A DNA stretch of 64,000 bases from Peribacillus sp. FSL P2-0133 (lineage in GTDB: Bacteria > Bacillota > Bacilli > Bacillales > DSM-1321): positions 3,284,001 through 3,348,000 of the forward strand of contig NZ_CP150254.1 in assembly GCF_037975445.1 (NCBI RefSeq), written 5' to 3'. Numbering within the stretch: position 1 is the first letter of the stretch; the number at the start of each line of letters is the position of its first letter. Below, piece after piece: positions 26,639 through 34,683 of this stretch. The position numbers and the translations under genes were made by a program. A model generated the notes under the pieces. That model had not been told where the DNA came from. It did no database searches and worked only from the letters and a program-made list of their open reading frames with translations.

Positions 26639-26733
26639 ATTAGATTTTTACAAACCCACAAAAAACTTTAGATAAACTTGATTCTCCAAGTTTGCCTAAA
26701 GTCTGAAACAGCTATTAAACTCTTATCAATGAA

Positions 26734-27135
26734 TCATGGTTTATTTGATGTCACGTATGTACCAGCTATGAAATCATGTATCGCTCTATGGTCTTTCCTC
26801 AGGCCGACCATAAATGCACTAACAATAAACGCTATCCCCAATGTAATGGCATAAACCAAAGCAGCAACTAAATACCTCAATAGCATTGTGCCTATTCCTA
26901 ATTTTTTGCCGTCCATCCTTACTATGCGTATTCCCATAATCCGTTTACCTACTGTATAGCCATACCATAATATCGGGACAAGCAGCATGTAAAGAAAGTC
27001 GAAGAACGTTGAATAGTTTTCATTTTCCCAATCTCCAGTAATCAACCCGAAAATTATCGCTAATGGTAAAGATACTATTATGCCATCCAATAATCCTGCA
27101 AAAAAACGTTTCCAAAAACCTACTGAATCACTCAT
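26734..27135 (-). CDS. RDD-family membrane protein
   Basis: 133 residues with the RDD pattern: an N-terminal FWKRFFAGLLDGIIVSLPLA (Arg and Asp of the family signature), a second pair of helices and a cytoplasmic GKRIMGIRIVRMDGKKLG. The end reads GLRKDHRAIHDFIAGTYV, the family's closing HDxxxGT motif. RDD proteins are small three- to four-helix membrane proteins, some linked to ion or sodium/proton exchange; the function here is unknown. AGGAGG-type ribosome site before the ATG. Confidence 0.85.
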   Translation of the reverse strand: MSDSVGFWKRFFAGLLDGIIVSLPLAIIFGLITGDWENENYSTFFDFLYMLLVPILWYGYTVGKRIMGIRIVRMDGKKLGIGTMLLRYLVAALVYAITLGIAFIVSAFMVGLRKDHRAIHDFIAGTYVTSNKP

Positions 27136-27396
27136 TTATGATCCTCCTGTCTTGTTAGTTACAGTTACCTATATTACCAATTAAAAGGTTGAAAAGTAAT
27201 GAGTCTTTATGCCTATAAATTTCTTCTGTGAAAAAATAAAACATACTTTTATACGCGACATTTTAAAAACAAAATTAAATCCTTGTGTAATTTTTGCTTA
27301 TAAACGTTTGTTTTTGCTAATCTGCCTTTAATTTTCATAAGAAACATAAGAAATAAGATACAATTTAACGAACGGCATTTAAAAAATTATTGAACA
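27136..27396. other. Gene-free stretch with diverged ykpA upstream sequence
   Basis: TTATAAAcGTTtGTTTTTGC and ATAAGATACAATTTAA recur upstream of ykpA at 30123-30185 with many differences, so this is an older part of the duplication whose recent part starts at 27397. Confidence 0.5.
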
Positions 27397-27551
27397 TAAA
27401 CTGCTGTTTGTGTGAATCAGCGTATAACTAATGAAACAAAGTGTTGGACACGTTGAAACAAAAGTATTTTGGAGGAATGTAAATAAATGATTATAGTAAA
27501 TAATGTTGGTTTACGCTATGGCGATCGTAAACTGTTTGAAGATGTTAATAT
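27397..27551 (+). repeat. 155-bp direct repeat, left copy (ykpA promoter and first codons)
   Basis: Identical to 30215-30369 at 153 of 155 positions. It contains the ykpA upstream region, the ribosome site TGGAGGAATG, the start codon (27487) and about 21 codons (MIIVNNVGLRYGDRKLFEDV) before the sequence changes abruptly to the recombinase leader. The copied reading frame stops soon afterwards, so this is a truncated ykpA start. Confidence 0.9.
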
Positions 27552-27630
27552 TGGAGTAAAACGCTGATTCTACGCTGTGCAGTTTACGCTCTTGTTTACG
27601 GTGTGTCGTAAACTATATAGGGAGCGTAAA
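27509..27630 (+). promoter_or_regulatory. Cluster of GTTTACG/CGTAAAC arms in front of the recombinase
   Basis: GTTTACG at 27509-27515, 27582-27588 and 27594-27600, and CGTAAAC or GCGTAAA at 27526-27532, 27607-27613 and 27624-27630. Two pairs are inverted, with spacers of 10 bases (inside ykpA codons) and 6 bases (GTGTGT). Inverted arms with a 6-8 base spacer are the usual core site of a tyrosine recombinase, so I read this as an attachment or recombinase-binding region. Confidence 0.5.
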
Positions 27631-27634
27631 TATT

Positions 27635-28569
27635 ATGAAAAGGACTCGTTTTTTAACTAAGGATGAACAACAAAAGCTTAATTCAGTAGATAAAAAGGTA
27701 CATTACGTTACCGATTGGACAAGTGCTATGGAAATGTTCTTAAAGGATTGCGAGATAAGAGGTTTACGAGAATCAACTTCTTTCTATTACGTTAAAGAAA
27801 CTCGCATGATATTTCGTTACTGGGAAGAACAAGAACTAGATATCTCACCAGAACAATTAACTAGTGAACACATCACCGATTTAATTCTCTACATGAAAAA
27901 CAAAAAAGAGTTGTCTCCTTCTAGTATTAACATTCGTTTAAGAGCATTTAAAACAGTACTCAAATGGCTTTATGACAATAAAAAAGTACCAATTAATGCT
28001 GGTGATGGCGTAAAGCGCCGTAATTGTTCAATGAGAATGAGATAGAAAATAATACTTGGATAGGCGTTCGAGATACGGCTATTTGCCTTGTGTTACTTGA
28101 ATGTGGTCTGCGTCAAAATGAAATATTAAATTTAAACGTCTTTGATGTGGTGTTTGAGCAAAATTATATTATGGTTCGCCATACAAAAACATACCATATG
28201 AGAAAAGTACCGATTACTCATCGGACTAAAAATGCTATACGAAGATGGCTTACTGTCCGTGGTGAAAGCAAATACTCGCAACTATTTATTAATATTGCTG
28301 GTAACCAACTCACTAATCGTGGTTTATATCAACTAATTGAAAAATATGGGAAACGAGCTAAGGTTGAAGGAATTCGTTGTAGCCCCCATACTTTTAGACA
28401 TACATGTGCAAAACTCTATTTAAAAAATGGCGGCGATTTATTCAGTTTACAGGCGATATTAGGTCACATGAACATCGAACAAACAAAACGCTATGTGACC
28501 CTCAATCATGATGACGTTGCAGATTTACATGCTGAACATAGTCCGTTAAAAGCATTATGGAAAAAATAA
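27635..28569 (+). pseudogene. Tyrosine recombinase/integrase, disrupted in the middle
   Basis: The first frame (27635-28045) is the SAM-like core-binding domain (residues about 30-115: WTSAMEMFLKDCEIRGLRES to FKTVLKWLYDNKKVPINAGDGVK). The second (28024-28569) is the catalytic domain with all expected residues: Arg in CGLRQNEIL, Lys in HTKTYHMRKVPI, HxxR in PHTFRH, His in LGHMN and Tyr in KRYVTL. About 20 residues that normally join the two domains are missing and the frame changes, so an internal deletion has probably inactivated it. It lies right after the truncated ykpA start and an arm cluster. Confidence 0.8.
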
Positions 28570-28577
28570 TATTGAAT

Positions 28578-28606
28578 ATTAGGTAGTCATCTTGACTGCC
28601 TTTTTT
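28578..28606 (+). terminator. Terminator after the recombinase
   Basis: AGTCA/TGACT stem flanked by GG and CC, then TTTTTT, ten bases after the stop. Confidence 0.65.
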
Positions 28607-28717
28607 CTTTGGAGAAAACACTACTCAACCATACTAGATCCCAGTTCAGTGATAACCTCAGAATGTTGGTTTAGAGAGCCTAAACATCACGCTTAAACTC
28701 TCTAATTTAAACTTCTT

Positions 28718-29245
28718 CTATTTGGCATCCGGGAACATTCTTTGTGCCATATCACCAAACTCATCAAATATTCCGCTAATCGGCTTTCCATTTTGAATAT
28801 CGTTGACATATCCTTTCATACTTTTAACAAAGTCTGGATTTGCAGAGACATAAACATTGTCTGTACCTTCATCCTGTTTTTTTACTTGATCAACAATTTT
28901 CTTTTCTAAGTCATTTGTCAGGTTCTTGTCATTTGTCAGATTCACTGCAACGTATGCGTTATTATCTGTAATTATGACAGAGGCGCCCTCTACATCCTTC
29001 AAATCCTCTAGCTGATCTGCTACTTCATCAGCCACGCGCATTTTATTATCATTGTCATCATTGCTTAATTGCCTTGCATTGTAATCGTTGTCGCCGTTTC
29101 TGTCATTTACATTCAAGGTATTGGCATTATTTTTATCGCTTCGAGTATTCATTCCTACATTTTTTCCATTATCATTATCATCACTTGTCCCACAGCCGGT
29201 AAGGAATAGAGCAATCAAGGCGCTTGTTAAAAATGTGTATTTCAT
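28718..29245 (-). CDS. YhcN/YlaJ-family sporulation lipoprotein
   Basis: 175 residues from ATG 29245 (AGGAGTGACTAAC before it); the open frame runs 21 codons further without a ribosome site. A lipoprotein signal (MKYTFLTSALIALFLTGCGT) has its lipobox Cys at residue 19. An Asn/Asp-rich linker (NDRNGDNDYNARQLSNDDND) is followed by a YhcN/YlaJ domain (ADQLEDLKDVEGASVIITDN, AYVAVNL, VYVSANPDFVKSMKGYVND). The family is associated with forespore or inner spore membrane and germination. It lies between the two 155-bp repeats, so it may be cargo of the putative element. Confidence 0.85.
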   Translation of the reverse strand: MKYTFLTSALIALFLTGCGTSDDNDNGKNVGMNTRSDKNNANTLNVNDRNGDNDYNARQLSNDDNDNKMRVADEVADQLEDLKDVEGASVIITDNNAYVAVNLTNDKNLTNDLEKKIVDQVKKQDEGTDNVYVSANPDFVKSMKGYVNDIQNGKPISGIFDEFGDMAQRMFPDAK

Positions 29246-29532
29246 GTTAGTCACTCCTTTAAAATTAGATACCTTAGTACTATCTGCTGTATTTTCGAGA
29301 ATATTCATAAAAAAACACTTTAAGTTAAACTATACCCCGGATAACGAACACACATAAAAAAGTGTCCCTTATCCTGGTTTTTTAATGTTCAATAGATGTA
29401 ATGGTTATGGACGGAGGGTTTCTATGAGTAAGAATTTATACATTTTCCATTTAAAGCGCCCGATTACTCAATTCCCTCCTTTATTCTGCAATTCATCAAA
29501 TCTTTACATGATTAATACATTTATTGAACTTA
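29246..29532. other. Gene-free region upstream of the lipoprotein and small-gene copy 2
   Basis: The minus-strand promoter of the lipoprotein should lie here. A weak hairpin (AAAAAGTGTCCC with a T-run) occurs near 29355-29385. The long frame in front of the 29589 start has no ribosome site and no similarity to copy 1, so it is not taken as coding. Confidence 0.4.
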
Positions 29533-29536
29533 TCTA

Positions 29537-29565
29537 TTTTATAATTAAATTACAATTTAATAATT
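29537..29565 (+). promoter_or_regulatory. Conserved element upstream of small-gene copy 2
   Basis: TATAATTAAATTACAATTTA then ATAATT, matching the element upstream of copy 1 (26040-26066). The core TTAAAT-taca-ATTTAA is an inverted repeat next to a -10-like TATAAT. Confidence 0.45.
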
Positions 29566-29588
29566 CACATCATATGGAGGGTACAATC

Positions 29589-29858
29589 ATGGAAATAAAT
29601 GAAAGGCAACCATTTGAGTCTTTTTTATCTCCTCGTCAACTTACTGAGCTAAAAATCTTATCTACTAAAACAAACATAGCTTTCCATGAATTATTAGCAA
29701 TGCCATCAATAGTCTCACTTCTAGAGAAACTGAACAATACTACCGAACTAAATGATGAGCTTAATAATAAAGAAATGATATTAAGAAATAAAGTTTTCAT
29801 TAATAAAAATAAAGAAGTATTAAATAAGACACAAAAAGCACTCGACCATTTAGGCTGA
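29589..29858 (+). CDS. Small MEINERQP-type protein, copy 2 (89 aa)
   Basis: Paralogue of 26081-26320 with a good ribosome site (GGAGGGT) seven bases before the ATG. It has a two-residue insertion after MEINERQPFES, an intact C-terminus (VLNKTQKALDHLG), and its last codons themselves form the terminator hairpin (AAAGCACT/AGTGCTTT). No known domain is recognised. It lies about 450 bases upstream of ykpA, inside the stretch bounded by the 155-bp repeats. Confidence 0.65.
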   Translation: MEINERQPFESFLSPRQLTELKILSTKTNIAFHELLAMPSIVSLLEKLNNTTELNDELNNKEMILRNKVFINKNKEVLNKTQKALDHLG

Positions 29859-29868
29859 GTGCTTTTAT
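29834..29868 (+). terminator. Terminator encoded within the last codons of small-gene copy 2
   Basis: AAAGCACT pairs with AGTGCTTT across the stop codon. Confidence 0.65.
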
Positions 29869-29984
29869 GATTGATGAGTTCCTCGCGTTAAATATATTTA
29901 CTCTTATTAAGAACTTTAAAATAAACATTTAAAATTTCATCATACGGTTCAAATCCTTCTTGTATTTTGAACGATGAACTGAAG

Positions 29985-30125
29985 GACTAACTAAAGTTAT
30001 AAATACACTCTATGAAGAGTTAAACAGAGTGGATCGAGAGAAGACTGCATTCGGAAAACCTAAACAGCGAAAATTATTAGATATGATATAAAAAAAGAGA
30101 CTTTTATTAGCCTCTTTTTTGATTA
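29985..30125 (+). other. Small coding-like fragment and terminator
   Basis: After a stop codon the frame reads EGLTKVINTLYEELNRVDRE then KTAFGKPKQRKLLDMI, about 36 codons with no start. It looks like the C-terminal remnant of an unknown protein. It ends at a hairpin (AAAAAGAG/CTCTTTTTT with a TTTTATTA loop, 30091-30122). Confidence 0.4.
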
Positions 30126-30214
30126 TAAATGTTGGTTTTTGCTAATGAACCTTTAACTTTTTGCATAAATAAGATACAATTTAAATGATGCACAGTTTAA
30201 AACATACAAGATCG

Positions 30215-30369
30215 TAAACTGCTGTTTGTGTGAATCAGCGTATAACTAATGAAACAAAGTGTTGAACACGTTGAAACAAAAGTATTTTGGAGGAATGTAA
30301 ATAAATGATTACAGTAAATAATGTTGGTTTACGCTATGGCGATCGTAAACTGTTTGAAGATGTTAATAT
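30215..30369 (+). repeat. 155-bp direct repeat, right copy
   Basis: This covers the intact ykpA ribosome site and first 21 codons, and includes one inverted arm pair GTTTACG (30327-30333) and CGTAAAC (30344-30350). It differs from 27397-27551 at only two positions. Confidence 0.9.
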
Positions 30370-31924
30370 AAAATTCACGCCTGGTAACTGCTATGGCCTG
30401 ATTGGGGCGAATGGTGCGGGTAAATCCACTTTCTTAAAAATCCTTTCAGGTGAAATTGAAGCGCAATCCGGTGATGTTCATATGGGACCTGGCGAACGCC
30501 TTGCCGTTCTAAAACAAGATCACTTCGCTTATGAAGAGGAAGAAGTCCTTAAAGTTGTCATTATGGGACATGAAAGATTATATGAAGTCATGCAAGAAAA
30601 AGATGCCATCTATATGAAGGAAAACTTCACGGATGAAGACGGAATGAAAGCTGCCGAACTTGAAGGTGAATTTGCCGAATTAAACGGATGGGAAGCTGAA
30701 CCTGAAGCTTCAATCCTCTTAAAAGGCCTTGGCATTGCAGAAGACCTGCATACAAAGAAAATGGCTGAGTTGAACGGTGGCGACAAAGTTAAAGTATTGC
30801 TTGCCCAGGCACTATTCGGTAAACCGGATGTCCTTTTACTGGATGAGCCTACCAACCACTTGGACTTAAAAGCGATCAAATGGCTGGAAGAATTCTTAAT
30901 CAACTTTGAAAACACTGTTATCGTAGTTTCCCATGACCGTTACTTCCTTAACAAAGTTTGTACACATATCGCGGATCTTGATTTCGGTAAAATCAAAGTT
31001 TATATCGGTAACTATGACTTCTGGTATGAATCAAGCCAGCTTGCCCTTAAACTGACTCAAGATGCCAATAAGAAAAAAGAAGAAAAAATCAAAGAGCTTC
31101 AAAATTTCATCGCTCGATTCAGCGCCAATGCATCCAAATCGAGCCAGGCGACATCCCGTAAGAAATTATTGGACAAAATCAGCTTGGATGACATAGAGCC
31201 TTCTTCGCGCCGCTATCCATATGTCGGATTTACACCTGATCGTGAAATCGGGAACGACCTGCTACGTGTCGATGGTATCTCGAAAACGATCGATGGCGTA
31301 AAAATATTGGATAACGTCAGCTTCACGATGAATAAAGGCGACAAGATTGCATTTGTCGGTAAAGATGAGATTGCTAAAACAACAATGTTCAAAATCTTGG
31401 CAGGTGAAATTGAACCGGATAGCGGCTCATTCAAATGGGGCGTTACGACATCTCAGGCATACTTCCCTAAGGATAATGCTGAATTCTTTGAAGGTGTCGA
31501 TTTAAATCTTGTCGATTGGCTCCGTCAATATTCTCCTAATGACCAGAGCGAAAGCTTCCTGCGTGGTTTCTTGGGCAGAATGTTATTCTCTGGCGATGAA
31601 GTAACGAAAAAGGCAAGCGTACTTTCAGGGGGCGAAAAAGTCCGCTGTATGCTTTCCAAAATGATGTTAAGCGGTTCGAACGTCCTGATGCTTGATGAAC
31701 CTACTAACCATCTGGACTTAGAGTCGATTACGGCATTGAACAACGGTTTGATCAGCTTTAAAGGATCGATGATCTTCTCTTCTCATGATCATCAGTTCAT
31801 CCAAACTATATCGAACCGTATCATTGAACTTACACCAAAAGGTACAGTCGATAAGCAAATGAGTTATGATGAGTACCTTGAAAATAGCGAATTGCAAAAG
31901 CAAGTAGCTGAAATGTACAAATAA
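30305..31924 (+). CDS. ykpA: ABC-F family ATPase YkpA
   Basis: 539 residues with two ABC cassettes and no membrane helices: ABC-F architecture, soluble and ribosome-associated. Cassette 1 has GANGAGKST, the signature region LNGGDKVKVLLAQAL and LLLDEPTNHLDL. An ABC-F linker rich in Lys/Glu (about 245-280) follows. Cassette 2 has a degenerate Walker A, GKDEIAKTTMF, then LSGGEKVRCMLSKMM and LMLDEPTNHLDLES. It matches B. subtilis YkpA nearly end to end, including SHDRYFLNKVCTHIADLDFG. The start has TGGAGGAATG nine bases upstream. A truncated copy of its 5' end lies at 27397. Confidence 0.95.
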   Translation: MITVNNVGLRYGDRKLFEDVNIKFTPGNCYGLIGANGAGKSTFLKILSGEIEAQSGDVHMGPGERLAVLKQDHFAYEEEEVLKVVIMGHERLYEVMQEKDAIYMKENFTDEDGMKAAELEGEFAELNGWEAEPEASILLKGLGIAEDLHTKKMAELNGGDKVKVLLAQALFGKPDVLLLDEPTNHLDLKAIKWLEEFLINFENTVIVVSHDRYFLNKVCTHIADLDFGKIKVYIGNYDFWYESSQLALKLTQDANKKKEEKIKELQNFIARFSANASKSSQATSRKKLLDKISLDDIEPSSRRYPYVGFTPDREIGNDLLRVDGISKTIDGVKILDNVSFTMNKGDKIAFVGKDEIAKTTMFKILAGEIEPDSGSFKWGVTTSQAYFPKDNAEFFEGVDLNLVDWLRQYSPNDQSESFLRGFLGRMLFSGDEVTKKASVLSGGEKVRCMLSKMMLSGSNVLMLDEPTNHLDLESITALNNGLISFKGSMIFSSHDHQFIQTISNRIIELTPKGTVDKQMSYDEYLENSELQKQVAEMYK

Positions 31925-31934
31925 TACTTTTATG

Positions 31935-31967
31935 AAAGCACATCCTTATTGGATGTGCTTTTTTCGT
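31935..31967 (+). terminator. ykpA terminator
   Basis: AAGCACATCC/GGATGTGCTT stem with TTAT loop and T6 tail. Confidence 0.9.
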
Positions 31968-32121
31968 TCCCGATTCTTCTGCCTGCCTTTATTTCATACC
32001 TTTAATACATTGAAGGTATAAAAAACACGCTGCATTAAATATAATAATATTCCCCGAAAGATGAGCACTGAATAATTTCATCGATAAAAAGGTATATTGG
32101 TAAGGAAGGAGTGAGTTAGAA

Positions 32122-32394
32122 TTGGATGGTCTTACAGTGAAAAATATTTTTGATGATACAGGATACCTTTTTTTATATGATAAATTCAGTTATCATTTTT
32201 ATGTATCCGGCTTGTTCGACTTAGTCGATCAAGAAAAAATAATCTCGGATTTTTTAAATTCTTATGGATTCGATGATAAAAATCCTCTCTTTTTTGACGA
32301 CTTTTCCTTTTATTTTAATTGCTTTCATTATTCCCAGCAAAAACAAAAGATGATAAATTACTTGAAAACCGAGTATGACGAACATATATGTTAA
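32122..32394 (+). CDS. Small hypothetical protein (90 aa)
   Basis: Not a recognised family. The protein is rich in Phe, Tyr and Asp (YLFLYDKFSYHFYVSGLFDL; NPLFFDDFSFYFNCFHYSQQ). It starts at TTG 32122, ten bases after AAGGAG. Its 3' half plus about 65 downstream bases is duplicated at 41023-41236, next to floT, where the gene is 5'-truncated. Confidence 0.6.
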   Translation: MDGLTVKNIFDDTGYLFLYDKFSYHFYVSGLFDLVDQEKIISDFLNSYGFDDKNPLFFDDFSFYFNCFHYSQQKQKMINYLKTEYDEHIC

Positions 32395-32462
32395 GTATAA
32401 AGGCCAGATAAACTGATCCTGCCCTTAAACGAGCACTATTCAAAAAAAAGATAAGAGTATAT
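32253..32462 (+). repeat. Duplicated segment, copy 1
   Basis: Matches 41023-41236 with a few substitutions and small indels. It runs from TTTTAAATTCTTATGG through the 90-aa stop codon to ATTCAAAAAAAAGATAAGAG, where it enters what at floT is the first half of the floT terminator. Confidence 0.85.
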
Positions 32463-32516
32463 AAATTTTATTATAAGTCAAGGTTATGATGAAATGACTT
32501 GATAAAAAGGAAGTAA

Positions 32517-32539
32517 TATATAATGTCACACATTATATA
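32517..32539. promoter_or_regulatory. Perfect 10-bp-arm palindrome (operator-like)
   Basis: TATATAATGT, spacer CAC, then ACATTATATA. It stands in a 590-base gene-free stretch. It could be an operator for a lost neighbour or a relic of a mobile end. Confidence 0.5.
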
Positions 32540-32551
32540 AGGTAAAATAAA

Positions 32552-32592
32552 AGGATAGATAAGGTCAGAACTTTATCAGCTTTATCTATCCT
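32552..32592. terminator. Hairpin, terminator-like
   Basis: AGGATAGATAA pairs with TTATCTATCCT across about 18 bases, with A-rich and T-rich flanks. Confidence 0.5.
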
Positions 32593-32983
32593 ATTTTGTA
32601 CTACATATGACCTTATTTACTACAACAACATTAAGATTTAACTACAATAAAATGAGAATTTCGTTATTCAACAAAAGCGCCCTATTACGGAATAACTCAT
32701 TAAAGAATGCTGCTTCGTGTATTCCTCTTTTCTGACGAATATTGCACCTGTTAGTTAAATAACCCTTCATGTGAACGATTTCAATCATGGGCAACATTTA
32801 TGAATGGCTACTGAAGCTACCCCACCACAAACAATAATAAGTGCTTTTCCCATTCTAATCTCCTAACTAAATAGATTTTGTAAATGAAAGAGGGAAGTCA
32901 ATAACAAATTAACTAGCAGTGCATCAACTTATTAGGATGCTTTAGAAAACAAATGAATGCAATGTCTCTGCTTATCAATCAGC
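32593..32983. other. Gene-free stretch downstream of the homospermidine-synthase-like gene
   Basis: About 390 bases with no supported frame, RNA gene or repeat that I can name. Confidence 0.4.
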
Positions 32984-34252
32984 CTATTCAATCCATTTAA
33001 GTCTTTGATGCAATAATCCATCGGAGCCTTTATTTTCTCCTGTGACAAAGTCAGTCATATGGTAGGTTAAATACCCTCCGTACTTGCTCTTGGTGTTTAG
33101 CAAAAGCTCATCAACATAATGGATACCTAAAGAAAGGTCATCCAGGATTATGCTGGCCATAGCAGCATAAATGCCACAAGCAACTTGGAAGTACGTGGCG
33201 TTTGTTTTGAATTTCGGATATATTTCACTACTTTTCATCACATTATATATATACTTTTCGCTATCCTCGTAAACTAATAGGACACCAACTAGGTCTTCAC
33301 CTTCAATTTCACCTACATCTGGATCAAGCAATTGTTGATTCCAATCCCAGAGAACGTCTACATTAGCCAAATTATTTCGGATTGATTCCGTTGTATATTC
33401 ATTAACACGATAAATAAACCCCAATTGCATATCAAATAATTTACCTAATGTAATCACTTCTTCATGTGGCATTAGACAACCATAAAACTCTTTTTGCCCT
33501 AACCTTACTTTATACTCCATTGCATAAACTTCTTCATAAAAATATTGTGGCAAATGATGATGGACAAACATAGGGTAGCTTAATATCGCTTCATCCAGGA
33601 AGCATTCGACCGACCAAGAAGTATAGAGTGTGTTAGGTTTGATTAACGTTTTGTCTTTAAAAAAGGAATCATCATGCTCCACAATGTAGCAGGCTAATGG
33701 TTTTTGATCCGGATTTTCGTTTATGAGTTTTATGGCCATCCATTGCACTACACCAGGATTCATCCCCGAGCCAACAATCGCCTTTATATTGGTAAGATTT
33801 TTTTTGCTATCTTCAAATCTAATATACCGCTCTGTCAATGGGAAACCATATAGACTTTCGTCCTCATCAACCTCGGTATTCTCGAGGGCAGAATTGACGT
33901 AAAAAACATCTAATTCGTTACAGCATTTCATCATCTCAATTGTATCGGCCCATGAAACATCAATGACTACTTTCGTTTTTGTCTTTTTTAAATGTTTCTG
34001 AAAGTGACTTAAAACTGTGAGGTCAAGCTGGTAAATTTTTATTTTATCGGCAAGATTAGGGAATAATTGGTCGTAATACTCTTTATCCTTTTGTTTAACA
34101 TCAATTAGATGAAGCTGGGAAGTGCTAATGATGGGGTACATAGGGTCATTTTTATCTTGGGCGGATTGATTTAGAATGGCCAATACCGCTTTTGCAACAC
34201 CTCCACTGCTGCCTAATATAGAAATGGACAATGAACTTGTCCCATTTAACAT
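32984..34252 (-). CDS. Saccharopine dehydrogenase/homospermidine synthase-like protein
   Basis: 422 residues. The N-terminal Rossmann fold begins with the dinucleotide loop SISILGSSGGVAKAVL (about residues 9-24), continues with VVIDVSWADTIEMMKCCNEL (the saccharopine-dehydrogenase-type second half) and GSGMNPGVVQWMA, a block found in homospermidine synthases. The C-terminal domain (about 200-400) includes EHDDSFF and VCGIYAAMAS-like segments. It likely catalyses an NAD(P)-dependent step on an amine or amino acid, but the substrate is not certain. ATG 34252 is preceded by GAAAGGAG. It lies inside the segment bounded by the duplicated 90-aa-gene and floT pieces. Confidence 0.75.
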   Translation of the reverse strand: MLNGTSSLSISILGSSGGVAKAVLAILNQSAQDKNDPMYPIISTSQLHLIDVKQKDKEYYDQLFPNLADKIKIYQLDLTVLSHFQKHLKKTKTKVVIDVSWADTIEMMKCCNELDVFYVNSALENTEVDEDESLYGFPLTERYIRFEDSKKNLTNIKAIVGSGMNPGVVQWMAIKLINENPDQKPLACYIVEHDDSFFKDKTLIKPNTLYTSWSVECFLDEAILSYPMFVHHHLPQYFYEEVYAMEYKVRLGQKEFYGCLMPHEEVITLGKLFDMQLGFIYRVNEYTTESIRNNLANVDVLWDWNQQLLDPDVGEIEGEDLVGVLLVYEDSEKYIYNVMKSSEIYPKFKTNATYFQVACGIYAAMASIILDDLSLGIHYVDELLLNTKSKYGGYLTYHMTDFVTGENKGSDGLLHQRLKWIE

Positions 34253-34683
34253 TTCATCACTCCTTTCGCCAATTAATGCTGCACGTGAAACATGTGCAAG
34301 GATTTCTTAAACAATATATGATTCTAATGATCGCTACGTATGTGCTTCTGTCTATGAATAAGAGAGATGTTAGAATTAATAATATGAGATTTAGAATAAG
34401 TGCTTTTTCAACTAAGATGGCAGTAGTTAAATAGAAAGGGGTTATACCATTGAAGAAACATATTTTGAAGGTGTATTCGGCATTCAAAAGATATCGTTTA
34501 TGGCAGGATGATTTTTGAATGTAAAAAAGCTCCCGATTGTGGAACAAAAATAAAAGAGCTTTCTCGTTTTCCAGGGGGGCATTCCGCTGATTGAACTTGG
34601 CTAAAATACGCGAACGACCGGTCACTTAAACGAAACTGCTGTATATAGTAATAGTAAGTTTTGAGAAAGGGTGAACAGAATCG
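34253..34683. other. Intergenic region with a possible 22-codon peptide
   Basis: AAGGGG is followed eight bases later by TTG 34451, reading MKKHILKVYSAFKRYRLWQD then DF and a stop; this may be a small basic peptide or the start of a lost gene. The longer frames here lack ribosome sites and look like noise. Confidence 0.35.

Noticed and set aside
29385..29588. N-terminal extension of the small gene at 29589
   Set aside because: The upstream frame has no ribosome site and no similarity to the paralogue, whereas ATG 29589 has GGAGGGT and is aligned with copy 1.
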